Origin: Sphaerochaeta sp032144095
GTDB taxonomy: Bacteria; Spirochaetota; Spirochaetia; Sphaerochaetales; Sphaerochaetaceae
Reading direction: 5' to 3'
DNA: 64,000 nucleotides
NCBI RefSeq assembly: GCF_032144095.1
Contig: NZ_JAVSNJ010000005.1
Coordinates: 77,834-141,833 of the forward strand
Part shown: one piece after another, positions 25,176 to 33,469 of the stretch
Position numbering within the stretch: the stretch's first letter is position 1
How the letters are laid out: each line of letters begins with the position of its first letter
Notes under the pieces: model-generated
What the model saw: only the letters and a program-made list of their open reading frames with translations
Databases searched by the model: none
Told to the model about the DNA's origin: nothing
Position numbers and translations under genes: made by a program

Positions 25176-25351
25176 CGTCAACTCCTGATACTAGGTGCCT
25201 ATGCTTTTGTGTATGGCTAGAGTATACGTTTTCATGGGGCCTTTCGGCAAGCTGGAATTGCAATATTCTGTTTTGGTTATGGTGGTATTGTTTCTTTCCC
25301 ACCGTATCTATTTGACCTCGTGGTCCCAACCCCTTATGATGGGTTATTGTT

Positions 25352-25395
25352 GGGGGAGCTTCATAGCCCTTCGGGCGAAGTCAACTTCTCCCCCC
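25352..25395 (+). promoter_or_regulatory. Stem-loop in the leader of the oadB-like gene
   Basis: GGGGGAG (25352-25358) pairs with CTCCCCC (25389-25395); inside, CTTC (25359-25362) pairs with GAAG (25377-25380) and GCCC-TTC-GGGC forms a tight inner hairpin. It ends 23 nt before the start codon and has no T-run, so it is more likely a regulatory or stabilising leader element than a terminator. Confidence 0.45.
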
Positions 25396-25418
25396 ATGTT
25401 CATTTTTGGAGGTTCACT

Positions 25419-26555
25419 ATGAGCTTCTTATTGGTCGGATTGTCCAATACCACGTGGCAACAGGTGCTGATGTTTGGTGTTGGCGGGATGCTGATCTATC
25501 TTGCGATCTCAAAGAAACTGGAACCAGCCTTGCTCCTGCCCATGGGCTTTGGGGCAATTCTGGTAAACCTGCCTTTTTCGGGTGCCATCACCCAAAGCAT
25601 GCAGGGTATCGGCGAGGTGACAGGTATCCTTGATTGGCTTTTCAACATGGGCATCTCATCTGCAGAGGCGATGCCTCTCTTGCTGTTCATCGGCATCGGG
25701 GCAATGATTGACTTTGGTCCGTTGCTTGCCAACCCAAAGCTGATCTTGTTTGGGGCAGCGGCACAGTGGGGAATTTTCGCCACCATCTCCCTGGCAACCC
25801 TCATGGGCTTCAACTTGGTCGATGCCGCCTCGATAGGCATCATCGGGGCTGCCGATGGACCCACCTCCATCCTGGTTTCCCAGGTGCTGGGAAGCAGGTA
25901 TATTGGCCCGATAGCCATCGCAGCCTACTCATACATGGCCCTGGTTCCGATAATACAGCCGTTTGCCATCAAGCTGGTCACAACGAAGAAGGAACGGGCC
26001 ATCAGGATGACCTACAACCCCAGGGCGATCTCCAAGCGTGCAAAGATTCTCTTTCCCATCATTGTCACCATCGTCTCGGGTTATGTTGCCCCAGCCTCAG
26101 TCTCCCTGGTGGGGATGCTGATGTTCGGGAACCTGATCAGGGAGTGCACCGTGCTTGATTCACTCTCGACTACTGCCCAGACTGTGTTGGTAAATCTGGT
26201 TACCCTTCTGTTGGGCATAACCATTGCCTCAACCATGAAGGCTGAGTCGTTCATCACCCTCCAGACGCTTATGATCATGGGCTTGGGCCTCATGGCCTTC
26301 GTCTTCGATACGATAGCGGGGGTGGTGTTTGCCAAGTTCCTCAACCTCTTCAGTAAGACGAAGATCAATCCCATGATCGGGGCAGCAGGGATCTCTGCCT
26401 TCCCGATGTCAGCTCGGGTAATCCAGAAGATGGGCCAGCAGGCCGATCCTCAAAACCATCTGCTGATGCATGCGGTAGGGGCAAATGTGGCAGGGCAGAT
26501 TGCCTCTGTCATCGCAGGCGGTGTCATCCTGGGCTTGGTCCCAGGCCTGATCTAA
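25419..26555 (+). CDS. Na+-translocating decarboxylase beta subunit (OadB/GcdB/MmdB family)
   Basis: Membrane subunit that couples decarboxylation of a carboxybiotin intermediate to Na+ export. It has 378 residues with about 9-10 membrane segments and the family blocks FIGIGAMIDFGPLL (conserved Asp), GAADGPTSIL, NPMIGAAGISAFPMSARV and HAVGANVAGQIAS. The start is ATG 25419 with GGAGG 7 nt upstream, not the ATG-less extension. A gamma-type subunit follows. No carboxyltransferase alpha subunit or dedicated biotin protein is adjacent, so the substrate (oxaloacetate, glutaconyl-CoA or methylmalonyl-CoA) is unknown. Confidence 0.9.
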   Translation: MSFLLVGLSNTTWQQVLMFGVGGMLIYLAISKKLEPALLLPMGFGAILVNLPFSGAITQSMQGIGEVTGILDWLFNMGISSAEAMPLLLFIGIGAMIDFGPLLANPKLILFGAAAQWGIFATISLATLMGFNLVDAASIGIIGAADGPTSILVSQVLGSRYIGPIAIAAYSYMALVPIIQPFAIKLVTTKKERAIRMTYNPRAISKRAKILFPIIVTIVSGYVAPASVSLVGMLMFGNLIRECTVLDSLSTTAQTVLVNLVTLLLGITIASTMKAESFITLQTLMIMGLGLMAFVFDTIAGVVFAKFLNLFSKTKINPMIGAAGISAFPMSARVIQKMGQQADPQNHLLMHAVGANVAGQIASVIAGGVILGLVPGLI

Positions 26556-26568
26556 GGGAGGTATGGCT

Positions 26569-26727
26569 ATGAGTGAGACATTTTTCCTTTCCCTCAAACT
26601 GATGGGGCAGGGTATGGCAGGGATCTTTGCAGTCATCCTCATCATCTATGTTGTGCTGCTGTTTTTGGGAAAGCCAAAGAAGAAGGCGAAACAGGATGAG
26701 GTACAGCAAGAAGAGAGAAGGAGCTAG
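26569..26727 (+). CDS. Small decarboxylase gamma-type subunit (OadG-like)
   Basis: A 52-residue protein with one membrane helix (about 16-34, GMAGIFAVILIIYVVLLFLG), then a Lys/Glu-rich cytoplasmic tail. This is the layout of OAD_gamma subunits, which anchor the soluble decarboxylase to the beta subunit. GGAGG lies 7 nt before ATG 26569; an ATG at 26563 is too close to that site. It follows the beta gene by 13 nt and precedes a terminator. Function assigned mainly from context and topology. Confidence 0.75.
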   Translation: MSETFFLSLKLMGQGMAGIFAVILIIYVVLLFLGKPKKKAKQDEVQQEERRS

Positions 26728-26769
26728 CTACTGCAATTCTTGCATTGTGCGTGCTTAAAACTCTGTGAT

Positions 26770-26804
26770 GGGGGAGTGATCTGATGATTGCTCCCCCGTT
26801 TTTT
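26770..26804 (+). terminator. Rho-independent terminator of the oadB-oadG unit
   Basis: GGGGGAG (26770-26776) pairs with CTCCCCC (26791-26797), with inner ATC/GAT pairing, then G and a run of six T. Confidence 0.88.
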
Positions 26805-26808
26805 GGTT

Positions 26809-27528
26809 TTATAGGATAGGCTCCTGACTTACCTGCAGAAATGATTGTACCCCATCAATGGTGGCCTGGATGTGCTCTTCCATGAGCTGTTCGCAGGAAG
26901 CCTTGTCCCGTTTGCGCATGTTCGCCAACAGCAGTCGGTGGTAACGGATACCGATGGCACAACCAAGGATGGAAACAATGCTGTGCATGGTCGTTGACAG
27001 AACTTCCTCAATGCTCTGGTTTGCTTGGATAAGGATAGGGTTTTTTGAAGATTCCGCTATCTTTCGGTGGAAAAGATAGTCCGCCTTACTGAATTTCTCA
27101 ATGTCATCATGATGGACTATCATGGAGTTGAAGATCTCTTCAAGGGCAACGAGGTCTTCATCGGTAAGATGTTGGACAGCCAGGCCGATGGTGCCTTTCT
27201 CCACCACCATACGATATTCCAATACCTTGATGATGTCGCTTTGGAGGAATGCCGCCTTAAGGGGGTTGAGCGAGGCCACAGCTCCTTTGACTTCGGTACG
27301 AACGACAACAGTCCTCCCTCCCTGATGGGTCTGTACCAATCCAACGGCTTCCAGTTGCTGGATGGCCGAGCGAATGGTAACCCTGCTCACCGAAAATTGC
27401 TCACAGAGATCTTTTTCGGAAGGGAGCTTCTCTCCAATTTCCCAGGTATCCTGTTCAATGAGTTTTCGTAGTTTTGTATAAATCTGTATCCTCAGTGAAG
27501 TTGTCTTTTGTTGTGCTTCCTCTTTCAT
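26809..27528 (-). CDS. GntR/FadR-family transcriptional regulator
   Basis: A 239-residue regulator: N-terminal winged helix (GEKLPSEKDLCEQFSVSRVTIRSAIQQLEAVGLV) and C-terminal all-helical FCD ligand domain with metal-binding Asp/His candidates (LFHRKIAESS). Regulators of this type respond to sugar acids and other carboxylates. I chose ATG at 27528 (AGGAG 8 nt upstream) over ATG 27546, which would place the ribosome site inside the gene. It diverges from the TRAP operon and is its likely regulator. Confidence 0.9.
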   Translation of the reverse strand: MKEEAQQKTTSLRIQIYTKLRKLIEQDTWEIGEKLPSEKDLCEQFSVSRVTIRSAIQQLEAVGLVQTHQGGRTVVVRTEVKGAVASLNPLKAAFLQSDIIKVLEYRMVVEKGTIGLAVQHLTDEDLVALEEIFNSMIVHHDDIEKFSKADYLFHRKIAESSKNPILIQANQSIEEVLSTTMHSIVSILGCAIGIRYHRLLLANMRKRDKASCEQLMEEHIQATIDGVQSFLQVSQEPIL

Positions 27529-27551
27529 AGATGATCTCCTGTCCATAACTT

Positions 27552-27580
27552 ATAATACAAGTTGTGGCCGTATAATGCAA
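27552..27580 (-). promoter_or_regulatory. gntR promoter with possible operator
   Basis: On the minus strand TTGCAT (27580-27575), 17 nt, TATTAT (27557-27552). The same stretch has the inverted pair AACTT...AAGTT (27547-27563) and a 20-nt-spaced direct repeat TATAATnCAA (27551-27560 and 27571-27580), which may be regulator sites. Confidence 0.55.
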
Positions 27581-27693
27581 CATTTATTTATCGATATTTT
27601 TATACCTAGATAAACAAAATTTTTTATAATTCTTTCTTTTGTAATAAATTAATAAATATCTTGGTTTAATAAAAATAAAAATAAATATTTTCC

Positions 27694-27722
27694 TTTACAG
27701 ATTCATTTTTCACTTGTACTAT
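27694..27722 (+). promoter_or_regulatory. Promoter of the TRAP/transketolase operon
   Basis: TTTACA (27694-27699), 17 nt and TACTAT (27717-27722), inside a very AT-rich 150-nt region. A strong AAAAGGAG ribosome site follows before ATG 27757. Confidence 0.65.
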
Positions 27723-27756
27723 GAGTTAAACGTAAAAAAAGGAGAACTTTGGTATT

Positions 27757-28926
27757 ATGAAAAAACCATTGCTTGTTTTAGCTCTCGTCGTTGTTGCTTC
27801 TCTGCTCTTCTTTGGCTGTGCCAAGAAAGACAGTGCTGCAGCAAGCACTGCAGGTACTATGCCCGCCGCTACTGCTTCTTCCGTTGCTGTCGCACCTTCC
27901 TCTTCTGCCGTAGAGAAGGCCGCAGTCTCCATCAAGAAGGAAGTTCGTACTGTAAAGCCGGACTACACCATCCGCTTCGCCTACTATGATGCAGCCACAT
28001 GGCCAAACATCTCGAAGACTCCACTACCAGAACATGCCTATGCACTTGTATTCAAGAGCATTGTAGAGTCCAACTCCAATGGAAAGATTGCTGTTGAGCT
28101 CTATCCTGGAAACGCCCTTGGCGATACCAAGGCTACCATGGAAATGGCAATGAGCGGTGGTATCGAGATGGTAACCGCGACCGGTACCGCCTCCTCGATC
28201 ATGCCTGAGCTTCAGGTAATTTTCCTTCCCTATGTGTTCAAGAGTGATGAGATTGCATGGGATTTCTTCGACAACAGCGATCTTTGGAAAGAGATGACTG
28301 CAGATTTCCAAAAGAAGAGCAATCTGAAGATGCTCTCCGTTGGCCAGAATGGTACTCGCCACTTCACCAACAACAAGCGCCCCATCCATACCCCTGCCGA
28401 CATGAAGGGACTCAAGTTCCGCGTCATGCAGAGCCCGATCTATGTAAAGATGGTCGAAGCCATGGGTGCTTCCGCTACTCCTCTTGCTTCAGGCGAGATC
28501 TACACAGCTTGTCAGACTGGTGTTGTTGATGGACAGGAAAACCCCATCTGGAACATTGCAGCCAACAAGTGGAACGAAGTACAGAAATATATCACCCTTG
28601 ATGGACACACCTGGAGTGAAAACTTCGTAATGATGAACGTCGATTTCTGGAATTCCCTCCCTGCCAACTACCAGCACATCATCACGATCGCTGCATACCA
28701 TGCACAGAACGCTGATAGGGCTGCAGAAGCTTTGGCTTCCCGTGTTCTTGACTTCGAATCAGTCAGGAATTCAATGGAAGTCTATGTTCCTACCGCTGCT
28801 GAACTTGAGGCATTCAAGACAGCCGCTGCTCCCACCTATGATTGGTTGAGGGGCGAGGTTGGAGATTCGATCGTTGATCGTTTCCTTGCGGAAGTAAAGA
28901 AGTCAGAAGTCAAATTCGGCTGGTAA
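27757..28926 (+). CDS. TRAP transporter substrate-binding lipoprotein (DctP family)
   Basis: Periplasmic receptor for a carboxylate-type solute, 389 residues. The N-terminus is a lipoprotein signal (LLFFGC lipobox, Cys near residue 22) followed by a Ser/Ala-rich linker to about residue 60. The DctP core shows LYPGNALGD, the RVMQSP segment with the Arg that binds carboxylates in this family, and GVVDGQENPIWNI. The carboxylate-binding Arg suggests a sugar acid or other organic acid as the ligand (inference). It is the first gene of the operon and is followed by a strong stem-loop. Confidence 0.92.
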   Translation: MKKPLLVLALVVVASLLFFGCAKKDSAAASTAGTMPAATASSVAVAPSSSAVEKAAVSIKKEVRTVKPDYTIRFAYYDAATWPNISKTPLPEHAYALVFKSIVESNSNGKIAVELYPGNALGDTKATMEMAMSGGIEMVTATGTASSIMPELQVIFLPYVFKSDEIAWDFFDNSDLWKEMTADFQKKSNLKMLSVGQNGTRHFTNNKRPIHTPADMKGLKFRVMQSPIYVKMVEAMGASATPLASGEIYTACQTGVVDGQENPIWNIAANKWNEVQKYITLDGHTWSENFVMMNVDFWNSLPANYQHIITIAAYHAQNADRAAEALASRVLDFESVRNSMEVYVPTAAELEAFKTAAAPTYDWLRGEVGDSIVDRFLAEVKKSEVKFGW

Positions 28927-28939
28927 TCGTAGTTAATAC

Positions 28940-28970
28940 TGACAACCGCTTCGCCGTGTAGCGGTTGTCA
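28940..28970 (+). promoter_or_regulatory. Intercistronic stem-loop after the TRAP binding-protein gene
   Basis: TGACAACCGCT (28940-28950) pairs perfectly over 11 bp with AGCGGTTGTCA (28960-28970). There is no T-run, so it probably stabilises the upstream mRNA end or partly attenuates transcription, raising binding-protein output relative to the permeases. Confidence 0.75.
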
Positions 28971-28992
28971 ATTGTATGAAGAGGTGAATTCT

Positions 28993-29493
28993 GTGGTAAA
29001 CATACTTGATCGGATCAGCTGGGTATTGGGTAAAATAGCTACCTATATGGCCACCATTATTCTAGTATCCGTATTTTTCGTCATCAGCGCAGGAATCATT
29101 TGCAGATTCACAAGCCTGAGAATCTCTTGGACTGAAGAGTTGGCCCGATGGGGTCTCATCAGCCTAACCTACGTGGGAGCAAGCGCTGCTCTGCGCAACA
29201 AGCAACACGTAGGCGTCAATTTTGTGGTGAACGCACTTCCTGCGAAAATTGCAAAAATTGTAACTGGCCTGGCTTATATAGCTGTAATGGTTACGGTATC
29301 GTACTTCTTTTTCAACAGTCTTGAGGCAGCCCTTAAGGCAACCAGGATTCGTGGGGATATCATCCCTCTCTCTCTCAAATATGTAAAATTACTGCTTCCC
29401 ATGAGCTTCTTTATGATGTTTTTTCATCTGGCATGGGGTTTGAGTACACTTTTTGGAGCAAAAAGTGTTGATGGTAAAACAATCGGATTGTAA
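28993..29493 (+). CDS. TRAP transporter small permease (DctQ family)
   Basis: A 166-residue membrane protein with four predicted helices and the DctQ hallmarks RISWTEELARWGLI and LRNKQHVGVNF. It pairs with the large DctM subunit and the binding protein. I chose GTG at 28993, with GAGGTG 6 nt upstream; the extended frame begins with TTG at 28972 inside the stem-loop tail. 12 nt precede the dctM start. Confidence 0.88.
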   Translation: MVNILDRISWVLGKIATYMATIILVSVFFVISAGIICRFTSLRISWTEELARWGLISLTYVGASAALRNKQHVGVNFVVNALPAKIAKIVTGLAYIAVMVTVSYFFFNSLEAALKATRIRGDIIPLSLKYVKLLLPMSFFMMFFHLAWGLSTLFGAKSVDGKTIGL

Positions 29494-29505
29494 AAGGAAA
29501 TAACC

Positions 29506-30789
29506 ATGGGTATTATTGCGCTTGTTTTTGTTCTGGCCATGGCAATTGGCATTCCCATTGCTTTTGTACTTGGAGCATCCTCACTCTATTACTTTGTATT
29601 CTTAGGAAATATCCCCTTGAGCATGATCGGACAGAAAATGTTCAGCGGAATCGATAACTATGTATTGCTGGCCATCCCATTCTTCATCCTTGCTGGAGAA
29701 TTGATGAACCGCTCGAAAATTACTGATGCTTTGATCAGTTTCTCCAATATCCTTGTAGGAAGGATTCCTGGTGCCCTTGCGCAGATCAACATTGTAGCCA
29801 GTGTGTTCTTTGCAGGAATCACGGGTAGCGGTGTTGCCGATACTGCCGCCCTTGGTTCCATCCTGATTCCGGCAATGGAAAAAGAGGGGTACACCCCAGC
29901 CTATGCTGCGGCAGTTACGGTAGCCTCTTCAGTAATTGGGCCCATTATTCCCCCCAGTGTTGTGATGGTCATCTACTCCATGGCAACAGGTGAATCCGTT
30001 GGAGCTCTCTTTGCAGCCGGCTATGTACCTGGCCTTTCCATCGCACTGGTACTGATGATTCTTGCCTATTACTATGCAATCAAGCAAAAGCATCCAAGGC
30101 GTGTGGAAAAGATTCCGATGAAACAGGTCATTCTGACCCTGCGCGAGTCCATCATCGGGCTTCTCTGCCCTGTGATCCTCATCGCTGGTATTTTCAGTGG
30201 TATGTTCACTCCTACTGAGGCTGCTGTTGTGGCCTGCCTGTATGCGATCATAGCAGGAAAGTATCTGCTGAAGACCATGAAGTGGAAGGATGTCTTTGAA
30301 AGTTTCAGGGGAGCTGCTGTTGCCTCAGCCATTACGCTGATGGTCATAGCCATGGCCAACCTCTTTGGTCAGGTCCTCACCCTTGAGAGAATCCCCTCAC
30401 TGGTTGCCGATGTGATGCTAGGCATTACACGCAATAGGTTTGTATTCCTCATGCTTGTAAACCTATTTCTTCTCTTTATGGGAATGATCATGGATCCAGG
30501 TGCCAGTGTCCTGATCTTGGCTCCGATCCTCCTGCCGATTGCCATCAGCCTAGGGATACAGCCTTTGCACTTTGCTCTGGTCATGATCGTTAACCTGAAT
30601 ATCGGCTTGATCACGCCACCGGTTGGTACCTGTCTCTATGCAGCAGCTCCCATAGCGAAGCTGAGTATAGAAAAGATATCCAAGGCAGTCTTGCCGTTTG
30701 TCGGTGTTGAATTGATAGCCTTGATGTTGTTGACGTATATCCCTGAGTTGACTCTCTTTGTACCGCGCCTGCTCGGGTACATCTACTAG
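29506..30789 (+). CDS. TRAP transporter large permease (DctM family)
   Basis: The Na+-coupled transport channel of the TRAP system, 427 residues with about 12-13 membrane segments. Family motifs are PFFILAGELMNRS, GVADTAALGSILIPAMEKEGY, IIPPSVVMVIYS and LITPPVGTCLYAA. It is in the operon directly after the small permease, so the three-subunit importer is complete. Confidence 0.92.
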   Translation: MGIIALVFVLAMAIGIPIAFVLGASSLYYFVFLGNIPLSMIGQKMFSGIDNYVLLAIPFFILAGELMNRSKITDALISFSNILVGRIPGALAQINIVASVFFAGITGSGVADTAALGSILIPAMEKEGYTPAYAAAVTVASSVIGPIIPPSVVMVIYSMATGESVGALFAAGYVPGLSIALVLMILAYYYAIKQKHPRRVEKIPMKQVILTLRESIIGLLCPVILIAGIFSGMFTPTEAAVVACLYAIIAGKYLLKTMKWKDVFESFRGAAVASAITLMVIAMANLFGQVLTLERIPSLVADVMLGITRNRFVFLMLVNLFLLFMGMIMDPGASVLILAPILLPIAISLGIQPLHFALVMIVNLNIGLITPPVGTCLYAAAPIAKLSIEKISKAVLPFVGVELIALMLLTYIPELTLFVPRLLGYIY

Positions 30790-30810
30790 GACTGTATAAG
30801 AAGGATACCT

Positions 30811-31839
30811 ATGAAAGCACTATATTATGTGGGTGATAAGGCTATGGAACTGCGCGAGGTCGATAGGCCTGTGCGTAAGGGAAACGAATATCTCATCGAG
30901 GTCAAGTCAAACGGAATCTGTGGATCAGACTTTGAGGGATATATGGGAAAGACCGGTCGTAGGACGGCTCCCATGATTATGGGCCATGAGTTCTCCGGTG
31001 TCATCAGCCAAGCCCCTCAGGGCGGCAAGTTCGCCATTGGAACCAAGGTTGTCGTCTTCCCCAAACCATATTGCGGTGTTTGCGATCTCTGCAAGAAGGG
31101 AATGGTCAATGTGTGTCCTGAAGGGATCTGCATGGGCGTGCTCGATTTCAATGGCTCGATGTGTGAATATGTCTCCATTGAGGAGAAGTATCTCCTTCCC
31201 TTTGACGGCATCTCCTTCAATGAGGCTGCCTTTACCGAGCCTCTTGCAGTGGCGTATCGTTCGGTTCACAAGATCAGCGACCAGCAGCTTGCAGAAGCTG
31301 AATATACCTTGGTCATTGGGGCTGGAACGATTGGATTGTTGGCACTTGCCCTGCTTAAGTACAGGGGAGCCAAAAACATAATCATCAGCGATGCTACAGA
31401 GTTCCGCCTTGATGTGGCACGGAAATTGGGAGCTGATTTTACCATCAATCCAAGAACCAATGATTTTACTGAAGAAATTGGCAGGATCACGAAGGGAAAA
31501 GGGTGTGACTTTGCCATTGAGGCAGTAGGGATTGCCCCGACTGCAGCAAACTCCCTGGAGTGTCTGAAAATTGGTGGTACCGCTATCTGGATTGGTAATG
31601 CCCAGAAGATGGTTGAAGTCAACATGCAGAAGATTGTCACCAAGGAACTCACCATCAAGGGCAACTATGTCTACGATCTTGATGGTTTTGCAGATAGCCT
31701 TCGTCTCCTGCAGGAGAGGAAGATCGACATCATGCCCCTGATGACCCATATCTACAAGCTGGAAGAGGGTGTGCAGGCTTTCAAGGACCTGGAAAACAAC
31801 AGGGACGGAAAGATGCTGAAAGTGATGTTGGAGAACTGA
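30811..31839 (+). CDS. Zinc-dependent medium-chain alcohol/polyol dehydrogenase
   Basis: A 342-residue MDR enzyme of the sorbitol/threonine dehydrogenase group. The catalytic zinc site is CGSDFEGYMG plus GHEFSG; the structural zinc site has four Cys in CGVCDLCKKGMVNVC. The cofactor fold is GAGTIGLLALALLK, and an Asp at the end of the second strand (IISDA) suggests NAD+. It lies 21 nt after the DctM gene. A likely role is oxidation of a hydroxyl on the imported compound to a ketone. Substrate unknown. Confidence 0.88.
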   Translation: MKALYYVGDKAMELREVDRPVRKGNEYLIEVKSNGICGSDFEGYMGKTGRRTAPMIMGHEFSGVISQAPQGGKFAIGTKVVVFPKPYCGVCDLCKKGMVNVCPEGICMGVLDFNGSMCEYVSIEEKYLLPFDGISFNEAAFTEPLAVAYRSVHKISDQQLAEAEYTLVIGAGTIGLLALALLKYRGAKNIIISDATEFRLDVARKLGADFTINPRTNDFTEEIGRITKGKGCDFAIEAVGIAPTAANSLECLKIGGTAIWIGNAQKMVEVNMQKIVTKELTIKGNYVYDLDGFADSLRLLQERKIDIMPLMTHIYKLEEGVQAFKDLENNRDGKMLKVMLEN

Positions 31840-32594
31840 TGATGCATGTTACAGGAAAGACAGTAGTGATAACAGGTGGCTGTGGCGGCTTGGGCTCCGA
31901 GATGGGTGAGCTTCTTGCATCAAATGGTGCCAATGTCTACCTTCTGGACCTTGACGAGACAAAGGGTCTTGCCCTTGTGCACCAGTACAAGGATCTACCT
32001 GGCAAGGTTTCCTTCATGAAGATGGACATCACCTCGCCCCAGGAATGGGAGCAGGCGATCTCCAGGATCGTGGAAGAGGAAGGACATCTTGATGTCCTGG
32101 TGAACAATGCGGGGATCAACATCCGCAAGCCGATCGAGGAGATGTCCCTCGAGGAGTGGAATACCATGATGCTGGTCAACGTGGGAAGCGTGTTCCTGGG
32201 GACCAAGCATGTCATCCCGGTGATGCGCAAGCAGGGTGGTGGGGCGATCATCAACACCTCTTCGGTGTGCGGGCTCATCGGGCACCGCTACACCCCCGAG
32301 GCGTACACGACCACCAAGGGGGCTGTGACACTGCTGACCAAGTCGATAGCCTCGAGGTATGCGAAGGATGGCATCAGGTGCAACTCGATCCATCCCAGCA
32401 CCGTCGATACCCCCCTGGTGCAGGAGATGTTCAAGGACCCGGTGAAGAAGCAGCAGAGGCTGGACGAGGTGCCCCTCGGGCGCCTGGCCAAGTCCTCCGA
32501 CGTAGCCAATGCAGTATTGTATCTCGCATCAGATGAAGCTTCCTTCATCAACGGCATAGCGTTGCCTGTTGATGGCGGGGTCACCTGCTGTTGA
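31839..32594 (+). CDS. Short-chain dehydrogenase/reductase
   Basis: A 251-residue SDR oxidoreductase. It has TGGCGGLGSEMG (cofactor), NNAGINIRKP, INTSSVCG with catalytic Ser, and YTTTKGA with Tyr and Lys; the acidic LLDLDE segment favours NAD(H). The start ATG overlaps the last base of the preceding stop. With the zinc dehydrogenase it may oxidise or epimerise the imported substrate by paired oxidation and reduction (inference). From about 32,000 onward the codon usage is visibly richer in G and C at third positions than in the TRAP genes. Confidence 0.88.
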   Translation: MMHVTGKTVVITGGCGGLGSEMGELLASNGANVYLLDLDETKGLALVHQYKDLPGKVSFMKMDITSPQEWEQAISRIVEEEGHLDVLVNNAGINIRKPIEEMSLEEWNTMMLVNVGSVFLGTKHVIPVMRKQGGGAIINTSSVCGLIGHRYTPEAYTTTKGAVTLLTKSIASRYAKDGIRCNSIHPSTVDTPLVQEMFKDPVKKQQRLDEVPLGRLAKSSDVANAVLYLASDEASFINGIALPVDGGVTCC

Positions 32595-32620
32595 AGACGA
32601 AATAGGTTAAGGAGCGAGAG

Positions 32621-33469
32621 ATGAAGTATTCTCAGGAACAAGTAACAGAACTGAAGAGGAAGGCGATCCAGGTACGTGCAAACATCCTGGAGATGATCCC
32701 TCCTGGGAAGGTGGGACACCTCGGCGGAAGCAGCAGCATAGCCGACGTCATGGCCGCCTTATATTTCCATACCATGACGGTCAACCCTTCCGATCCCAAG
32801 GATCCCAAGCGTGACCGCCTGATCATGAGCAAGGGCCATGCCGTGCTGGTACAGTACGCCTGCCTGGTCGAGCTTGGCTACTTCGGGCGCGAGGAGCTTG
32901 CCAAGGTCAAGACCTTCAAGGGCATGCTGCAGGGCCACCCTGACATGGACAAGACACCCGGCATCGAGGCGGTCACCGGCTCTCTCGGGCAGGGACTCTC
33001 CATCGCCCTGGGTCTTGCCCTGGGCTTCAGGTTGGATAAGCTGCCCAACCGAGTCTATGCGATCCTGGGCGACGGCGAGCTTGCCGAGGGCCAGATCTGG
33101 GAAGCCATCATGGCGGCCCATGGCTTCAAGGCAAACAACCTGACAGCCATCGTGGACTTCAACGGCATCCAGGCCACAAGCACCACCAAGGAGATCTTCC
33201 CCATTGAGAACCTGGCCCAGAAGTGGGGCAGCTTCGGGTGGAACGTCATCGAGATCGACGGCCATGACATGGTCCAGGTCCTCGATGCCCTTGAGGCGGC
33301 AAAGGCCTTCACCGAGGGACCCTCGGTAATCCTGGCACACACCGTCAAGGGCAAGTGCTTCCCCTTCGCGGAAGGGAAGGCAAAGTACCACAATGCAGCG
33401 ATGACCGAGGAAGAGTACAAGATTGCCTGGTCCTGCATTGAGAACATGAAGAGAGAGGTAGAGGCATGA
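32621..33469 (+). CDS. Transketolase, N-terminal (TPP-binding) subunit
   Basis: The pyrophosphate-binding half of a split transketolase, 282 residues. Visible blocks are HLGGSSSIADVMAALYF, SKGHAVLVQYACLVELGYF, TGSLGQGLSIALGLALG and the TPP/Mg motif GDGELAEGQIWEA with Asn in VDFNGIQ. It overlaps the C-terminal subunit gene by 4 nt. Split forms recur in dedicated catabolic operons (AptAB for apulose phosphate, SqwGH for sulfosugars) rather than in the core pentose phosphate pathway. It moves a two-carbon ketol unit; the donor here is presumably the product of the operon dehydrogenases. Confidence 0.92.
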   Translation: MKYSQEQVTELKRKAIQVRANILEMIPPGKVGHLGGSSSIADVMAALYFHTMTVNPSDPKDPKRDRLIMSKGHAVLVQYACLVELGYFGREELAKVKTFKGMLQGHPDMDKTPGIEAVTGSLGQGLSIALGLALGFRLDKLPNRVYAILGDGELAEGQIWEAIMAAHGFKANNLTAIVDFNGIQATSTTKEIFPIENLAQKWGSFGWNVIEIDGHDMVQVLDALEAAKAFTEGPSVILAHTVKGKCFPFAEGKAKYHNAAMTEEEYKIAWSCIENMKREVEA

